From: CAUZIB01 sp963663925
GTDB lineage: Bacteria; Acidobacteriota; Vicinamibacteria; Vicinamibacterales; UBA8438
Length of the DNA: 64,000 nt
Direction: 5' to 3'
NCBI GenBank assembly: GCA_965237405.1
Contig: OZ250139.1
Span: forward strand, 4,464,001 to 4,528,000
A model generated the notes under the pieces. It saw only the letters and a list, made by a program, of their open reading frames with translations. It made no database searches and was not told where the DNA came from. Of the stretch, positions 17,716 through 27,358 are shown piece by piece (position 1 is the first letter of the stretch; each line of letters opens with the position of its first letter). Made by a program: the position numbers and the translations under genes.

Positions 17716-19491
17716 TTACCCTCCCAGGGCCTTAATGCGCTGGAGGAGTTCCTGCTTTCGTTGTAAGAGCGTATCAAGATCATCCGGTTCGCGTCTGGTA
17801 TCTGACTGACTTTGTTGTTGCCGTCGGTTAATCTCGTCTTGGAGCTTCGCGCGCTCACGTTCGTACCGAAGTCGGCGAAGCTCCAACGCACAGTCATCGA
17901 CCTGGGCCGGCGCGTCAGGTTCGGTTGCGATCTTGGAGACGAGAGCTGCTTCTCTTGGGTCGATGCGCTCAAGCAGCGTCTGCCTGACTGTTTCGGACGG
18001 CCACTCGGCGAGACTAAGTGCGACGCGGAGAATCGCGCAGGTCGCGAGTCCCTCGATGTCTTCGGCGTCCATGCCGACGAGCACCGCCTGGGCAGCCTCC
18101 GGCTCTCGCAGCGTGGCCCAAATGAGACCCTTCTCGGCTGGGGTGATCCGGATCGTTTCCTCGGAACCGCTGGCTGGTAGTGTCGTTCGGCGTCGGATGG
18201 CGGCCCGACGAATTTCCACCCTAACCACATCCTCCATGATACGGGCCTTGTGGGCGAGGCGGTCTGCGAACTGATCGCGTGTTGCGGCGTCAGGGATTCG
18301 AGCAGCTATACTGAGCATGTCAGTGAGGAATGCCCTTCGCTGTGCGTCGCGAGAGAAATCGCGTTTCGCCGCGGCTTGGTCGAGAACGAATTCCAGGTAC
18401 GGCTTTGACCCGCGGAGTTTTTCGACGTAGTGGGCGGCGCCGTGCCGGCGCACGCAAGTGTCGGGATCTTCGCCTTTGGCGAGGATGGCGACGTTGACTT
18501 GTAGCCCCGCCGCAAGCAGCAATTCGCCAGACCGGGTCGACGCATTCTCGCCAGCCGTATCCGGATCGAAGCTGAGAATAACCTTTGACGTAAAGCGACC
18601 GAGCAGCTTCGCCTGCGCGTCTGTTACGGTGGTTCCGCACGTGGCTACGACCGGCGTGACGCCCGCTTGGAGAGCTTGGGCAAAATCGAAGTACCCCTCG
18701 ACCATAACCGCATAGCCAAGTTGGCGAACATCGGATTTCGTCATATCCAGCCCGTACAGCATGCGGCCCTTTTTGTACAGCGCGGTCTCGGGCGAGTTCA
18801 GGTACTTCGGCTGTTGACCTGGCTCAAGGGCCCGGCCGCCGAATGCGATCACCGATCCGCTGTCGCGCCGGATCGGGATGATCAACCGATTCCGAAACCG
18901 GTCGACGACCTTTCCAGCGTCGCGCTCGACCACTAATCCGCTTGCGAGAACGAGGTCGTTCGGCTGACCGGCCTCTAGGAGACAACGCTTTAGTCCTTCT
19001 CGCTGCAGAGGAGCGTACCCGAGACCGAGACGCGCGATTGTCTCAAGCGTCATGCCGCGCTCTTTGAGCGCGGACCGGGCGCGACTTCCTCCGGGGGTCG
19101 CTAGCTGCGTCTGGAAATACTCGGCGGCGATCTCGTGGATCTTCAGGAGGGTTTCTCGAAAGGTATTTGCTGCGGCATCCTGCTCAGGATCTTCGGAGTC
19201 CGGAACCGGCATGCCAAACCGCCGGGCGAGCTGCCGCACCGCATCAGGGAAGCTGAGCTTTTCCTGAAGCTCAACGAACTTGACGACATCCCCCCCAGTG
19301 CCACAGCCAAAGCAGTGGAAGAAGCCTTTGTCGTGGTTGACGTGGAACGACGGCGTCTTTTCGGTGTGGAAAGGGCATAGCCCCTTGTAGCTACTACCAG
19401 TTTTCTTGAGCGGCACGTGGTCCTGCACCACCTGCACGATGTCGGCCTGCGACTTTACGTCCTCGACGAACCCCTGCGGGAACCGTCCCAC
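17716..19491 (-). CDS. dnaG: DNA primase DnaG
   Basis: Makes RNA primers for replication. 591 residues. The N-terminal CHC2 zinc finger is complete: C39, H42, C60, C63 in the context GLCPFHTEKTPSF and FHCFGCGTGGD. The catalytic core includes GGRALEPGQQPKYLNSPET, the TOPRIM acidic site in VMVEGYFDFAQA and SFDPDTAGENA. The C-terminal third is the DnaB-binding part and ends in a basic, glutamine-rich coil. The start codon is GTG. The gene begins 2 nt after mutS2 and ends 1 nt before rpoD, so larB-mutS2-dnaG-rpoD is probably one transcription unit. Confidence 0.97.
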   Translation of the reverse strand: MGRFPQGFVEDVKSQADIVQVVQDHVPLKKTGSSYKGLCPFHTEKTPSFHVNHDKGFFHCFGCGTGGDVVKFVELQEKLSFPDAVRQLARRFGMPVPDSEDPEQDAAANTFRETLLKIHEIAAEYFQTQLATPGGSRARSALKERGMTLETIARLGLGYAPLQREGLKRCLLEAGQPNDLVLASGLVVERDAGKVVDRFRNRLIIPIRRDSGSVIAFGGRALEPGQQPKYLNSPETALYKKGRMLYGLDMTKSDVRQLGYAVMVEGYFDFAQALQAGVTPVVATCGTTVTDAQAKLLGRFTSKVILSFDPDTAGENASTRSGELLLAAGLQVNVAILAKGEDPDTCVRRHGAAHYVEKLRGSKPYLEFVLDQAAAKRDFSRDAQRRAFLTDMLSIAARIPDAATRDQFADRLAHKARIMEDVVRVEIRRAAIRRRTTLPASGSEETIRITPAEKGLIWATLREPEAAQAVLVGMDAEDIEGLATCAILRVALSLAEWPSETVRQTLLERIDPREAALVSKIATEPDAPAQVDDCALELRRLRYERERAKLQDEINRRQQQSQSDTRREPDDLDTLLQRKQELLQRIKALGG

Positions 19492-19493
19492 GG

Positions 19494-21989
19494 CTACTCC
19501 TTGAGCTCGACGAGCGTCGTACCACCGCCGCCCTGCTCCGGCGGGGCTAGCGTGAAGCGTTCGACTTGAGGATGCCGCTCCAGTAAATCTGCGATCGAGC
19601 GCCGAAGCCGACCAGTGCCGTGGCCGTGGATGATCCGGACATGACGCTGTTCTTGAAGAACCGCTCGGTCGAGATGCTTCTCGACTCGTTCACGTGCTTC
19701 ATCCATGGCGTACCCAACGACATTGAGATCGGGGAGGGGGCCATCCGGTTGGCTAATCGCCACCGTGACGCGACCACTTCGTGGGGTCTGATGACCAGGG
19801 GCGATGGTGTGCTCCACCTGTAGATCACTAACCGGAACGTGGATCCGCTTTTCGCGCACATCGACTTCGGCATGTTCGTTGTGCCGCGCCAGCACTCGAC
19901 CGACGACACCAAGCGGCCGGATCCGAACAAACACACCGATTGCGGGCGGTTCGGGCCGATGGGTGGGTTTCCGGTTCTCGAGGGGACTCGCCCCGTCACG
20001 CGATGCCTCATCGGTTAAGGGCTCGGTCGTCCGGTCCCGTTTCACAGCCGCGTCGACCGCAGCCCTAGCTTCCGCTCGTAGCGTGCCAGTGTGTCCGGTC
20101 GATAGCCCAGGTTGGCCCATTCTTGCCCGGTCGGCAGAGGATTGTTCCAGTTGTGCAGCACGGGTTCGAAGGTCGTTGATGATGGCGTCAATTTCGGTAC
20201 GGGCCGTCCGAACCTGTGCGTCGACGCGCTGTTCGAGCGATTTGCGGGTTCTGGTCTCGTGAGTATCTAACTTTTGTTGCTGGGCGGCGAGTGCCTCACG
20301 GTCGGCAGTAAGGGTAGAACGGTCGTGCTGCAGCTTCTGCCGATCGGACTCGAGCTGGCGCAGATCAGCGTCGACTTTGGCTAGGTGGTTGGTCAACTGG
20401 GCTTCGCGTTTCCCGAGTCTCTGACGGGCACTGTCAACGATCGAGGTCACGAGCCCGAGCCGCGCCGCGATTTCGAGCGCGAGGCTGCGTCCTGGCGATC
20501 CGTACGTGAGCTGAAAGGTCGGAGCAAACGTTTCAGCGTTGAACCCGAAGCCGGCGCACTCGACTCCCTCGGTCGTTGAGGCGTAGGACTTCAGCGTGTC
20601 GTCGTGGGTCGTTGCCATGACGATAGCACTGCGCTGTCTGAAGTGTTCGATGACGGAAGCGCCAAGGGCGCCACCTTCTACTGGGTCCGTGCCAGCACCG
20701 ATCTCGTCGAGTAGCACCAACCCAGGGTTCCGCAGTTGCTCCTCCATGGACACGATGTTCGCGATATGGCCCGAGAACGTCGACAAGCTCGTCGCGATTG
20801 ACTGCTCATCACCGATGTCGGCAAACACGGATCGGAAGACTGTGGTTCGCGACCTGGCGTCGGCAGGGATGTGGAGTCCCGCTTGGACCATTAGCGTCAG
20901 AAGTCCTGCGGTCTTGAGAGCAACGGTCTTACCGCCGGTGTTGGGGCCTGTGATGATCAGGACCGTGATGGGTGATGAGATCCGGATGTCGACCGGAACC
21001 GGTCCACCAGCCGATGCATCGACGGCAGTTCCGAGACGCCGTTGTACTGCTGGGATCAACAGCGGATGCCGTGCGCGTACGAGTTCAATTCCTAGGTCAT
21101 TTGTCAGGTCGGGAGCCACGCCGTCAATCAAGCGAGAGAAGGTCGCCCTTGCCTGAACGACATCGATCTCAGTCGCGGCCTCTAGCGTGGCGCGGACATC
21201 GAGTGCGCGCTTGCGCAGTGCGTTTGCCAGACCGACCAGAATGCTGTGAATTTCCTTGGCTTCGTCCTGTTCGAGTGCGACGATGTCGTTATTGATGTCG
21301 ACCGTGCTCAGCGGCTCGAGAAAGAGACTGGCTCTGGTGCTTGAGCTGCCGTGGACAATACCCGGAATCGCGCTTCGATGTTCGGACTTTACGATGAGCA
21401 CGAGCCGTCCGTTACGCTCCGTGATGACCTGCTCCTGGAGGTAGCGGGCCGTGTCTTTTCCTCGTACAAAGGAATCGAGTATCTTACGCAGTTGCTGACG
21501 CTGTTTCCTGAGACGCTGGCGAATCGATTTCAGTTCGGTCGACGCATTGTCGACCACGCCTTCGTTTAGATCGAGCTTCGAGTGTATCTCCGCGACCTCC
21601 GGTTCGAACGAGCGGCAGTCATTGAGGATTGTGCGAAGTGACGGGTACGGACCGCTGTCAGCCTGTTCAACGGCCTTCTTGACCGCCTTGACTGATGCCA
21701 GGTAGTCAGCCAGACCGATCAGCTGTTTTGGCTCTAGTGGTTGATCCTCGACCGCGAGCAGCGTCAGTGTAGCTTTAAGGTCTCTCGGCGCATTCAGGGC
21801 AAACGGGGCATTCGTGTCGAGGTAACGCGTGCCTTCGGTCGTGGTGTCAAGCGCAACGCGCACGCGGTTTAGGTCGGTCTGAGGTTGGAGCGTGGCAAGT
21901 GCTTCGGCACCGAGAGGAGTGAGCGCGAAGCTCTGTACGGCTTCGCGGATCCGATCGAACTCGAGCGCGCGCTGTACCCCATCCTCCAT
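19494..21989 (-). CDS. mutS2: MutS2 ATPase/endonuclease with Smr domain
   Basis: MutS-family ATPase without the mismatch-recognition domain; known family roles are suppression of recombination and, in Bacillus, rescue of collided ribosomes. 831 residues. Order: helical core (about 1-320), ATPase with Walker A TGPNTGGKTVALKT at about 348 and LVLLDEIGAGTDPVEG Walker B, long coiled coil (about 515-640), then the Smr nuclease domain with VRIIHGHGTGRLR near the C-terminus. ATG at 21989 is preferred; GTG one codon upstream is possible. larB ends 8 nt upstream. No strong Shine-Dalgarno is visible, so translation may depend on coupling. Confidence 0.95.
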   Translation of the reverse strand: MEDGVQRALEFDRIREAVQSFALTPLGAEALATLQPQTDLNRVRVALDTTTEGTRYLDTNAPFALNAPRDLKATLTLLAVEDQPLEPKQLIGLADYLASVKAVKKAVEQADSGPYPSLRTILNDCRSFEPEVAEIHSKLDLNEGVVDNASTELKSIRQRLRKQRQQLRKILDSFVRGKDTARYLQEQVITERNGRLVLIVKSEHRSAIPGIVHGSSSTRASLFLEPLSTVDINNDIVALEQDEAKEIHSILVGLANALRKRALDVRATLEAATEIDVVQARATFSRLIDGVAPDLTNDLGIELVRARHPLLIPAVQRRLGTAVDASAGGPVPVDIRISSPITVLIITGPNTGGKTVALKTAGLLTLMVQAGLHIPADARSRTTVFRSVFADIGDEQSIATSLSTFSGHIANIVSMEEQLRNPGLVLLDEIGAGTDPVEGGALGASVIEHFRQRSAIVMATTHDDTLKSYASTTEGVECAGFGFNAETFAPTFQLTYGSPGRSLALEIAARLGLVTSIVDSARQRLGKREAQLTNHLAKVDADLRQLESDRQKLQHDRSTLTADREALAAQQQKLDTHETRTRKSLEQRVDAQVRTARTEIDAIINDLRTRAAQLEQSSADRARMGQPGLSTGHTGTLRAEARAAVDAAVKRDRTTEPLTDEASRDGASPLENRKPTHRPEPPAIGVFVRIRPLGVVGRVLARHNEHAEVDVREKRIHVPVSDLQVEHTIAPGHQTPRSGRVTVAISQPDGPLPDLNVVGYAMDEARERVEKHLDRAVLQEQRHVRIIHGHGTGRLRRSIADLLERHPQVERFTLAPPEQGGGGTTLVELKE

Positions 21990-21997
21990 CACTAGGT

Positions 21998-22759
21998 TCA
22001 GCGGAGGTGATTGATGGTACTGGCCACGGCCGCGCCGCCAAAACCGTTGTCGATGTTCACGACGGCTACTCCAGCCGCGCAGCTGTTTAGCATCGCCAGC
22101 AACGCGGTAAGCCCGCCAAAACTCGCGCCGTAACCGATACTAGTCGGTACGGCAATGACTGGCACCCGCACCAGCCCACCGATCACGCTTGGCAGCGCGC
22201 CCTCCATGCCGGCGACCGCAATGATCACGCGTGCGGCTTCAATTCGCTCGCGCTCGGCCAGTATCCGGTTTAGTCCAGCGACCCCCACGTCATAGAGGAC
22301 GTCCGTTTCGTTGCCGAGCGTCTCCGAGGCTACCCGTGCTTCTTCTGCTACTGAAAGATCGGATGTCCCCGCCGCGGCAATCAACACGATTCCGGTTCCA
22401 CTCGCAGGCCCGGAGCGCCGCCGTGTGATCGACCTGGCTAACTCGTGATACTCGGCGTCGGGGACCACACGTGTGACCGCCCGAAATGCCGTGTCATCAG
22501 TCCGGGTGACGAGCAAGTCGTCGCCGGCTTCAACGATCGTCTTGCAAATTGCAGCAATTTGATCAGGTGTTTTTCCAGTGCCGAAGACGACCTCGGGAGC
22601 ACCTTGACGCAAAGAGCGGTGGTGATCAACCCGAGCGAAGCCAAGATCCTCGAATGGGAGTTGTCGCAGTATGTTCGCGACCTGGTCGTGAGCCTCATCG
22701 ACGGTGACGGTACCGTCGCCCACATGTTCAAGGATCGAGCGAAGGTGATCGTAAGTCAT
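21998..22759 (-). CDS. larB: LarB-like carboxylase (AIR carboxylase family)
   Basis: 253 residues. The C-terminal half matches the PurE/LarB fold: VLIAAAGTSDLSVAEEA, DVGVAGLNRIL, VIIAVAGMEGALPSVIGGLV and VPVIAVPTSIGYG, followed by NIDNGFGGA. In lactate racemase maturation LarB carboxylates and hydrolyses nicotinic acid adenine dinucleotide as the first step of nickel-pincer cofactor synthesis. No larC or larE is in this window, so that role is only inferred. The start is put at MTYDHLRSILEHV; 19 further codons are open but they overlap the divergent glycosyltransferase start. It appears to lead the mutS2-dnaG-rpoD unit. Confidence 0.85.
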   Translation of the reverse strand: MTYDHLRSILEHVGDGTVTVDEAHDQVANILRQLPFEDLGFARVDHHRSLRQGAPEVVFGTGKTPDQIAAICKTIVEAGDDLLVTRTDDTAFRAVTRVVPDAEYHELARSITRRRSGPASGTGIVLIAAAGTSDLSVAEEARVASETLGNETDVLYDVGVAGLNRILAERERIEAARVIIAVAGMEGALPSVIGGLVRVPVIAVPTSIGYGASFGGLTALLAMLNSCAAGVAVVNIDNGFGGAAVASTINHLR

Positions 22760-22805
22760 GATCTGTCGGTGGGATCGTCGCTCTGGCGAGGCGGGATAGT
22801 TTGAC

Positions 22806-24419
22806 TTGCCGACCACCGAACTGTACCTTCAGTGCGCGAGCACCCGCATCGACATTGTGCCGACGCCGTCACCAGGATCACTCCTGCTTGGGCTCTATTT
22901 TACCGTCCTCGTGAGTCTAAGCGTGTACGGCTTGCACCGTTTCTACCTCGTGTATCTTTACACAAAACACCGACGTCCGATCGATGGCACCAGCCGCGAA
23001 GGGCAGGGGGCAGTCGTCGGTCGCTTGGCCGACGATCGTCTTCCCGTCGTCACCGTTCAGCTCGCGATCTTCAACGAGATGTACGTCGTCGACCGTCTGG
23101 TTGAGGCTGTATCGCGTCTGGCCTACCCACGCGATCGGTTAGAGGTGCAGATTCTCGACGACTCGACTGACGAAACGAGCGAGATCGCTCGTTTCGCCGC
23201 GGCGCGAGCTCGCGCGCGCGGGCTCGATATCCGTCACCTCCATCGCGTCGATCGGGTCGGGTTCAAGGCTGGTGCACTCGCGGCGGGTCTGCAACAGGCG
23301 CGGGGAGAGCTGATCGCGATTTTCGACGCCGACTTCGTCCCGGGTCCGGACTTTCTCCATCGTACCGTTGCGCCGTTCCGTGACACCGGCGTTGGCATGG
23401 TGCAGGCCCGCTGGGGGCATCTCAACCGCGATTACTCTCTGTTGACCCGCGTTCAAGCCTTGTTGCTTGATGCACATTTCATTCTGGAGCACGGTGCACG
23501 CTATCGCGGCGGGTTGTTCTTTAACTTCAACGGAACTGCGGGGGTGTGGCGTCGCACCGCCATCGAGACAGCCGGGGGATGGCAGCATGATACGGTAACG
23601 GAGGACCTGGATCTCAGCTACCGCGCGCAGCTGGCGGGCTGGCGATTCGTTTTTCTGGACGACGTCGTCGCGCCGGCTGAGATCCCGGTCGAAATGAACG
23701 GCTTCAAGACCCAGCAACACCGGTGGGCGCGGGGATCGACCCAGACGTGCATCAAGCTACTCCCTAACATCCTGCGGTCCCGCATTTCACGTCGGATAAA
23801 GGTCGAAGCTTTCTTTCACTTGACCGCGAATTTTAACTACCCGGTCTTACTGGTTCTAGCACTTGTCATGGTTCCGACCCTGATCATCAGAGCCCGAAGT
23901 GACGCAGCGAGCCTGCTCTGGTTCGACGTGCCGTTGTTCACCGCGGCAACTGTTTCGATCGTGAACTTCCACGCCGCTAGCCTGCGCGCGGTTCGGCGGG
24001 ACTGGGTGTCGCAGCTGCGCTATATTCCGCTTCTCATGGCTGTTGGAATTGGTCTCTCAGTGAACAACGCGTGGGCCGTCGTCCGGGCACGCGCCGAGCG
24101 ACACCAGATCTTCATCCGTACCCCAAAGTACGGCGTCGAGCGACAGGATGACGAATGGCGGACCAAGCGATATCGTCAGACATCGCTCGTCCAGCCGTAC
24201 TTTGAGTTGGGATTGGGCCTGTACTTCACGGCCGCCGTTCTGTATGCCCTTTGGGCTGGCATCTTTCTACCCATACCATTTTTGTGCCTGTTCCAGACTG
24301 GCTTTCTCTACACCGCTCTTCTCTCTTTGGTGCAGCAACGCCGCGACAGAGGCTTGGTGCTAACGACGCAGGTGACTGGCGACGTGAATCAGTCGGGGCG
24401 ACAAGAACGCCCACGATGA
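22806..24419 (+). CDS. Membrane glycosyltransferase family 2 (CslA/cellulose-synthase-like)
   Basis: 537 residues with an N-terminal membrane helix (about 22-45), a cytoplasmic GT-A catalytic domain and four or more C-terminal membrane helices. Catalytic signatures are present: VTVQLAIFNE, LDDSTDET, the DAD metal motif in IAIFDADFVPGPDF, TEDLDLSYRAQLAGW, and QQHRWARG (the QxxRW of processive enzymes). The family polymerises beta-linked polysaccharide (glucan or mannan) across the inner membrane; sugar and product cannot be told from sequence alone. The start is a TTG at 22806; an in-frame GTG at 22857 is an alternative. The stop overlaps the citrate synthase ATG (ATGA), an odd metabolic partner. 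Confidence 0.88.
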   Translation: MPTTELYLQCASTRIDIVPTPSPGSLLLGLYFTVLVSLSVYGLHRFYLVYLYTKHRRPIDGTSREGQGAVVGRLADDRLPVVTVQLAIFNEMYVVDRLVEAVSRLAYPRDRLEVQILDDSTDETSEIARFAAARARARGLDIRHLHRVDRVGFKAGALAAGLQQARGELIAIFDADFVPGPDFLHRTVAPFRDTGVGMVQARWGHLNRDYSLLTRVQALLLDAHFILEHGARYRGGLFFNFNGTAGVWRRTAIETAGGWQHDTVTEDLDLSYRAQLAGWRFVFLDDVVAPAEIPVEMNGFKTQQHRWARGSTQTCIKLLPNILRSRISRRIKVEAFFHLTANFNYPVLLVLALVMVPTLIIRARSDAASLLWFDVPLFTAATVSIVNFHAASLRAVRRDWVSQLRYIPLLMAVGIGLSVNNAWAVVRARAERHQIFIRTPKYGVERQDDEWRTKRYRQTSLVQPYFELGLGLYFTAAVLYALWAGIFLPIPFLCLFQTGFLYTALLSLVQQRRDRGLVLTTQVTGDVNQSGRQERPR

Positions 24420-25555
24420 CAACCGAAAAGACAGGGAAGGGCGGTCTTGATGGCGTGATCGTAACGTCGTCCGCAATCTGCTTCCTTGATGGCGAGCATG
24501 GCGTCCTGGCGTACGCCGGCCATGACATTCACGATCTCGCTGAGCACGCGACGTTCGAGGAGGTCTGTTTCTTATTGTGGAACGGACGCCTACCAACGCG
24601 CGCCGAGTTGGGCGACCTGCAATCCCAGTTTGCGGTCGAGCGCCCGTTGCCGGACGGTATGCTGCGCGCGATCCGTTCACTTCCGCCGGGAAATGCCATG
24701 GATGCCGTCCGGACACTGACATCGATGCTGTCGCGTTTCGATCCCGAAGCAGGAGAGACGTCACCGACAGCTCGATACAGACAAGCCGTTCGCCTTTCGG
24801 CTTGGCTGGGGAGCGTCGTAGCAACTTACGGACGGTTGCTCTCCGGCGGGGGGGCAATCGAGCCCGATCCTGCGCTTGGCCACGCGGCCAACTTCCTGCT
24901 CATGCTGAACGGGGTTCGTCCGAGCGCGGTCGAGGCGCGGACGCTTGACATCGCGTTCATCCTTCACGCCGACCACGAGTTGAACGCTTCAACATTCGCC
25001 GCACGTGTCACGGCGGCGACGCTAAGTGATCTCTATTCAGCGGTGGTTGCCGGCGTTGGCGCGCTGAAGGGACCGCTCCATGGTGGCGCCAATGCTGATG
25101 TTATGGAGATGTTACTCGCACTTGGCGACGACGCAGACGACCAACGCGTCGACCAGTTCATCCACGAAAAGCTCGATGGTAAGCAGAAGGTTCCTGGATT
25201 CGGTCACCGTGTCTACCGCACGGAAGACCCTCGAGCGACCCACTTGCGGCAAATGTCACGCGAGGTTGGAGAGCGCACAGGCAACACGCGCTGGTACGAG
25301 ATATCGCGACAGATCGAGCGGATCATGAAAACCGAGAAGCAGATTGACGCCAACGTTGATTTCTATTCCGCGTCGACCTACTACATGCTCGGTATTCCGG
25401 TTAGTCTGTTTACGCCGATCTTCGCTGTGAGTCGCGTGTCCGGTTGGACGGCCCATGCCTTAGAGCAGTATTCGAACAATCGCCTCATCCGTCCGAGGGC
25501 AGAGTATACCGGCCCTGTGTATCCGAAACCCTTCGTGCATCGTGACGCTCGTTGA
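24416..25555 (+). CDS. Citrate synthase (or 2-methylcitrate synthase)
   Basis: Condenses oxaloacetate with acetyl-CoA (or propionyl-CoA in the methylcitrate subgroup). 379 residues, the short Gram-positive/archaeal-like type. The catalytic triad contexts are visible: His in GPLHGGANADV near 219, His in GFGHRVYRTEDPR near 262, and Asp in NVDFYSASTYYMLGIP near 315; the C-terminal RIRPRAEY-like motif appears as LIRPRAEYTGP. The ATG at 24416 overlaps the glycosyltransferase stop by four bases. Its stop overlaps the lepA ATG by one base. Sequence inspection cannot separate the citrate and methylcitrate forms; no prp genes are nearby. Confidence 0.93.
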   Translation: MTTEKTGKGGLDGVIVTSSAICFLDGEHGVLAYAGHDIHDLAEHATFEEVCFLLWNGRLPTRAELGDLQSQFAVERPLPDGMLRAIRSLPPGNAMDAVRTLTSMLSRFDPEAGETSPTARYRQAVRLSAWLGSVVATYGRLLSGGGAIEPDPALGHAANFLLMLNGVRPSAVEARTLDIAFILHADHELNASTFAARVTAATLSDLYSAVVAGVGALKGPLHGGANADVMEMLLALGDDADDQRVDQFIHEKLDGKQKVPGFGHRVYRTEDPRATHLRQMSREVGERTGNTRWYEISRQIERIMKTEKQIDANVDFYSASTYYMLGIPVSLFTPIFAVSRVSGWTAHALEQYSNNRLIRPRAEYTGPVYPKPFVHRDAR

Positions 25556-27357
25556 TGCAACATCACCGCGTCCGCAACTTCTCGATCATCGCGCATATCG
25601 ATCACGGCAAGTCGACGCTAGCCGATCGATTCCTTGAGCTGACCGGTGCCCTAGGTCCCCGGGAAATGGCGTCACAGGTGTTGGATAGTATGGACCTGGA
25701 GCGTGAGCGAGGTATCACAATCAAGGCTCAGACTGTTCGGCTCGATTATCTCGCTGATGATGGTGAACGTTACGTACTTAACCTGATCGACACACCGGGC
25801 CACGTCGATTTTTCGTATGAAGTTACTCGTTCGCTCGCGGCGTGCGAGGGTGCCGTCTTACTCGTCGATGCGTCGCAGGGAGTCCAGGCACAGACGATCG
25901 CCAACGCTTATCTTGCTGTCGAGAACAATCTTAAGATTGTTCCCATTATTAACAAAATCGATTTGCCCGGTGCGCAGATCGATGAGGTCACTACCCAAAT
26001 CGAGGATCTCGTCGGGCTCGACGCCTTATCCACGATTCTCGTCAGCGCAAAGGATGGTACCGGGACGCGTGAGAGTCTCGAAGCCGTGGTGACTCGAATA
26101 CCGCCACCACAGGGATCACCGGATGCGCCGCTCAAGGCTTTGATTTTCGATTCGTGGTACGACGCGTACCGGGGTGTAATCGTCCTCATCCGCGTGATTG
26201 ATGGGGAGATTCGCCTGCGGGCACAGGTTCGACTCATGGCACTCGGCCATGATTACGAGGTCGAACAGATCGGCATCTTTTCTCCCAAGCCAGTTTTGGT
26301 TGAACGTCTCGGTGTTGGCGAAGTCGGTTTCGTCGTCGCCGGCATCAAGAACGTTCGCGATGCCAAGATTGGCGACACGATCACCGAAACGACGCGGTCG
26401 ACAACGTCGGCATTTCCAGGATTCCAGGAATTGAAGCCGATGGTGTTTGCCGGCATGTACCCGGTAGAGAGCCATCAGTATCCGGAGTTGCGTGAGGCGC
26501 TCGAGAAGCTACGGCTAAATGACTCGTCGTTCTTCTACGAGCCTGAGACCTCGGTAGCTTTGGGGTTCGGTTTTCGGTGCGGCTTTCTCGGTTTGCTCCA
26601 TATGGAAATCGTGCAGGAGCGGCTCGAGCGCGAGTTCAACATGGACCTCGTTACCACGGCGCCAGGCGTCCTCTATCGAGTTACGACGACCGATGGAGAG
26701 GTGATCGAGATCGATAGCCCGGCCAAGTTGCCCGACGTGAGTCGCATCGTGAAGGTCGAGGAACCGGTCATCGCCTCGATGATTTTGACCCCGGCTGATT
26801 TCGTTGGCGCGATCCTAAAGCTGTGTCACGAGAAGCGTGGGGTCCAGAAGAATCTCGAGTACCACGCCTCAAATCGAGTGATGATTTTGTATGAGCTTCC
26901 GTTTAACGAGGTCGTACTCGATTTTTACGATCGGCTTAAGACGGTCTCGCGCGGGTATGCGTCGCTCGATTATCACATGACCGGGTACTGGGAATCTCCG
27001 CTTGTCCGCCTTGATCTGCTGGTGAACGGCGAACCGGTCGATGCGTTATCGATCATCGTGCATCGCGAAATGGCGTATCTCAGGGGTCGAGCCTTGGCCG
27101 CCAAAATGCGCGAGCTCATTCCTCGTCAGATGTTCGAAGTTGCGATTCAAGCCGCGGTTGGGACCCGGATCATTGCTCGGGAGACGGTCCGTGCCCTACG
27201 GAAGAACGTGCTCGCCAAGTGCTATGGCGGCGATATCACACGGAAGCGTAAGCTCCTCGAGAAGCAGAAGAAAGGAAAGCGACGGATGAAGCGAGTCGGT
27301 CGCGTGGAGATCCCACAGGAAGCCTTTCTTGCCGTCCTGAAGATCTCGTCTGACTGA
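25555..27357 (+). CDS. lepA: Elongation factor 4 / LepA GTPase
   Basis: Ribosome-associated translational GTPase related to EF-G. 600 residues. G1 AHIDHGKST at about 13-21, the switch region RERGITIKAQTVRL, G3 LIDTPGHVDF near 78, and G4 NKIDLPGA near 131. Domains II, III and V follow, then the LepA-specific C-terminal domain ending in a lysine/arginine-rich stretch (GGDITRKRKLLEKQKKGKRR), the family hallmark that distinguishes it from EF-G. ATG at 25555 overlaps the previous stop (TGATG). lepB follows 1 nt after its stop; lepA-lepB is a widely conserved operon. Confidence 0.97.
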   Translation: MQHHRVRNFSIIAHIDHGKSTLADRFLELTGALGPREMASQVLDSMDLERERGITIKAQTVRLDYLADDGERYVLNLIDTPGHVDFSYEVTRSLAACEGAVLLVDASQGVQAQTIANAYLAVENNLKIVPIINKIDLPGAQIDEVTTQIEDLVGLDALSTILVSAKDGTGTRESLEAVVTRIPPPQGSPDAPLKALIFDSWYDAYRGVIVLIRVIDGEIRLRAQVRLMALGHDYEVEQIGIFSPKPVLVERLGVGEVGFVVAGIKNVRDAKIGDTITETTRSTTSAFPGFQELKPMVFAGMYPVESHQYPELREALEKLRLNDSSFFYEPETSVALGFGFRCGFLGLLHMEIVQERLEREFNMDLVTTAPGVLYRVTTTDGEVIEIDSPAKLPDVSRIVKVEEPVIASMILTPADFVGAILKLCHEKRGVQKNLEYHASNRVMILYELPFNEVVLDFYDRLKTVSRGYASLDYHMTGYWESPLVRLDLLVNGEPVDALSIIVHREMAYLRGRALAAKMRELIPRQMFEVAIQAAVGTRIIARETVRALRKNVLAKCYGGDITRKRKLLEKQKKGKRRMKRVGRVEIPQEAFLAVLKISSD

Positions 27358-27358
27358 G

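Noticed and set aside
17715..18230. 172-codon upstream extension of the rpoD frame
   Set aside because: It lies wholly inside dnaG in another frame and has no sigma-like sequence; the ATG one base after the dnaG stop precedes region 1.1 at the expected distance.
24251..24415. 55-codon upstream extension of citrate synthase
   Set aside because: It lies inside the glycosyltransferase gene; the ATG at 24416 with ATGA overlap starts the conserved sequence.
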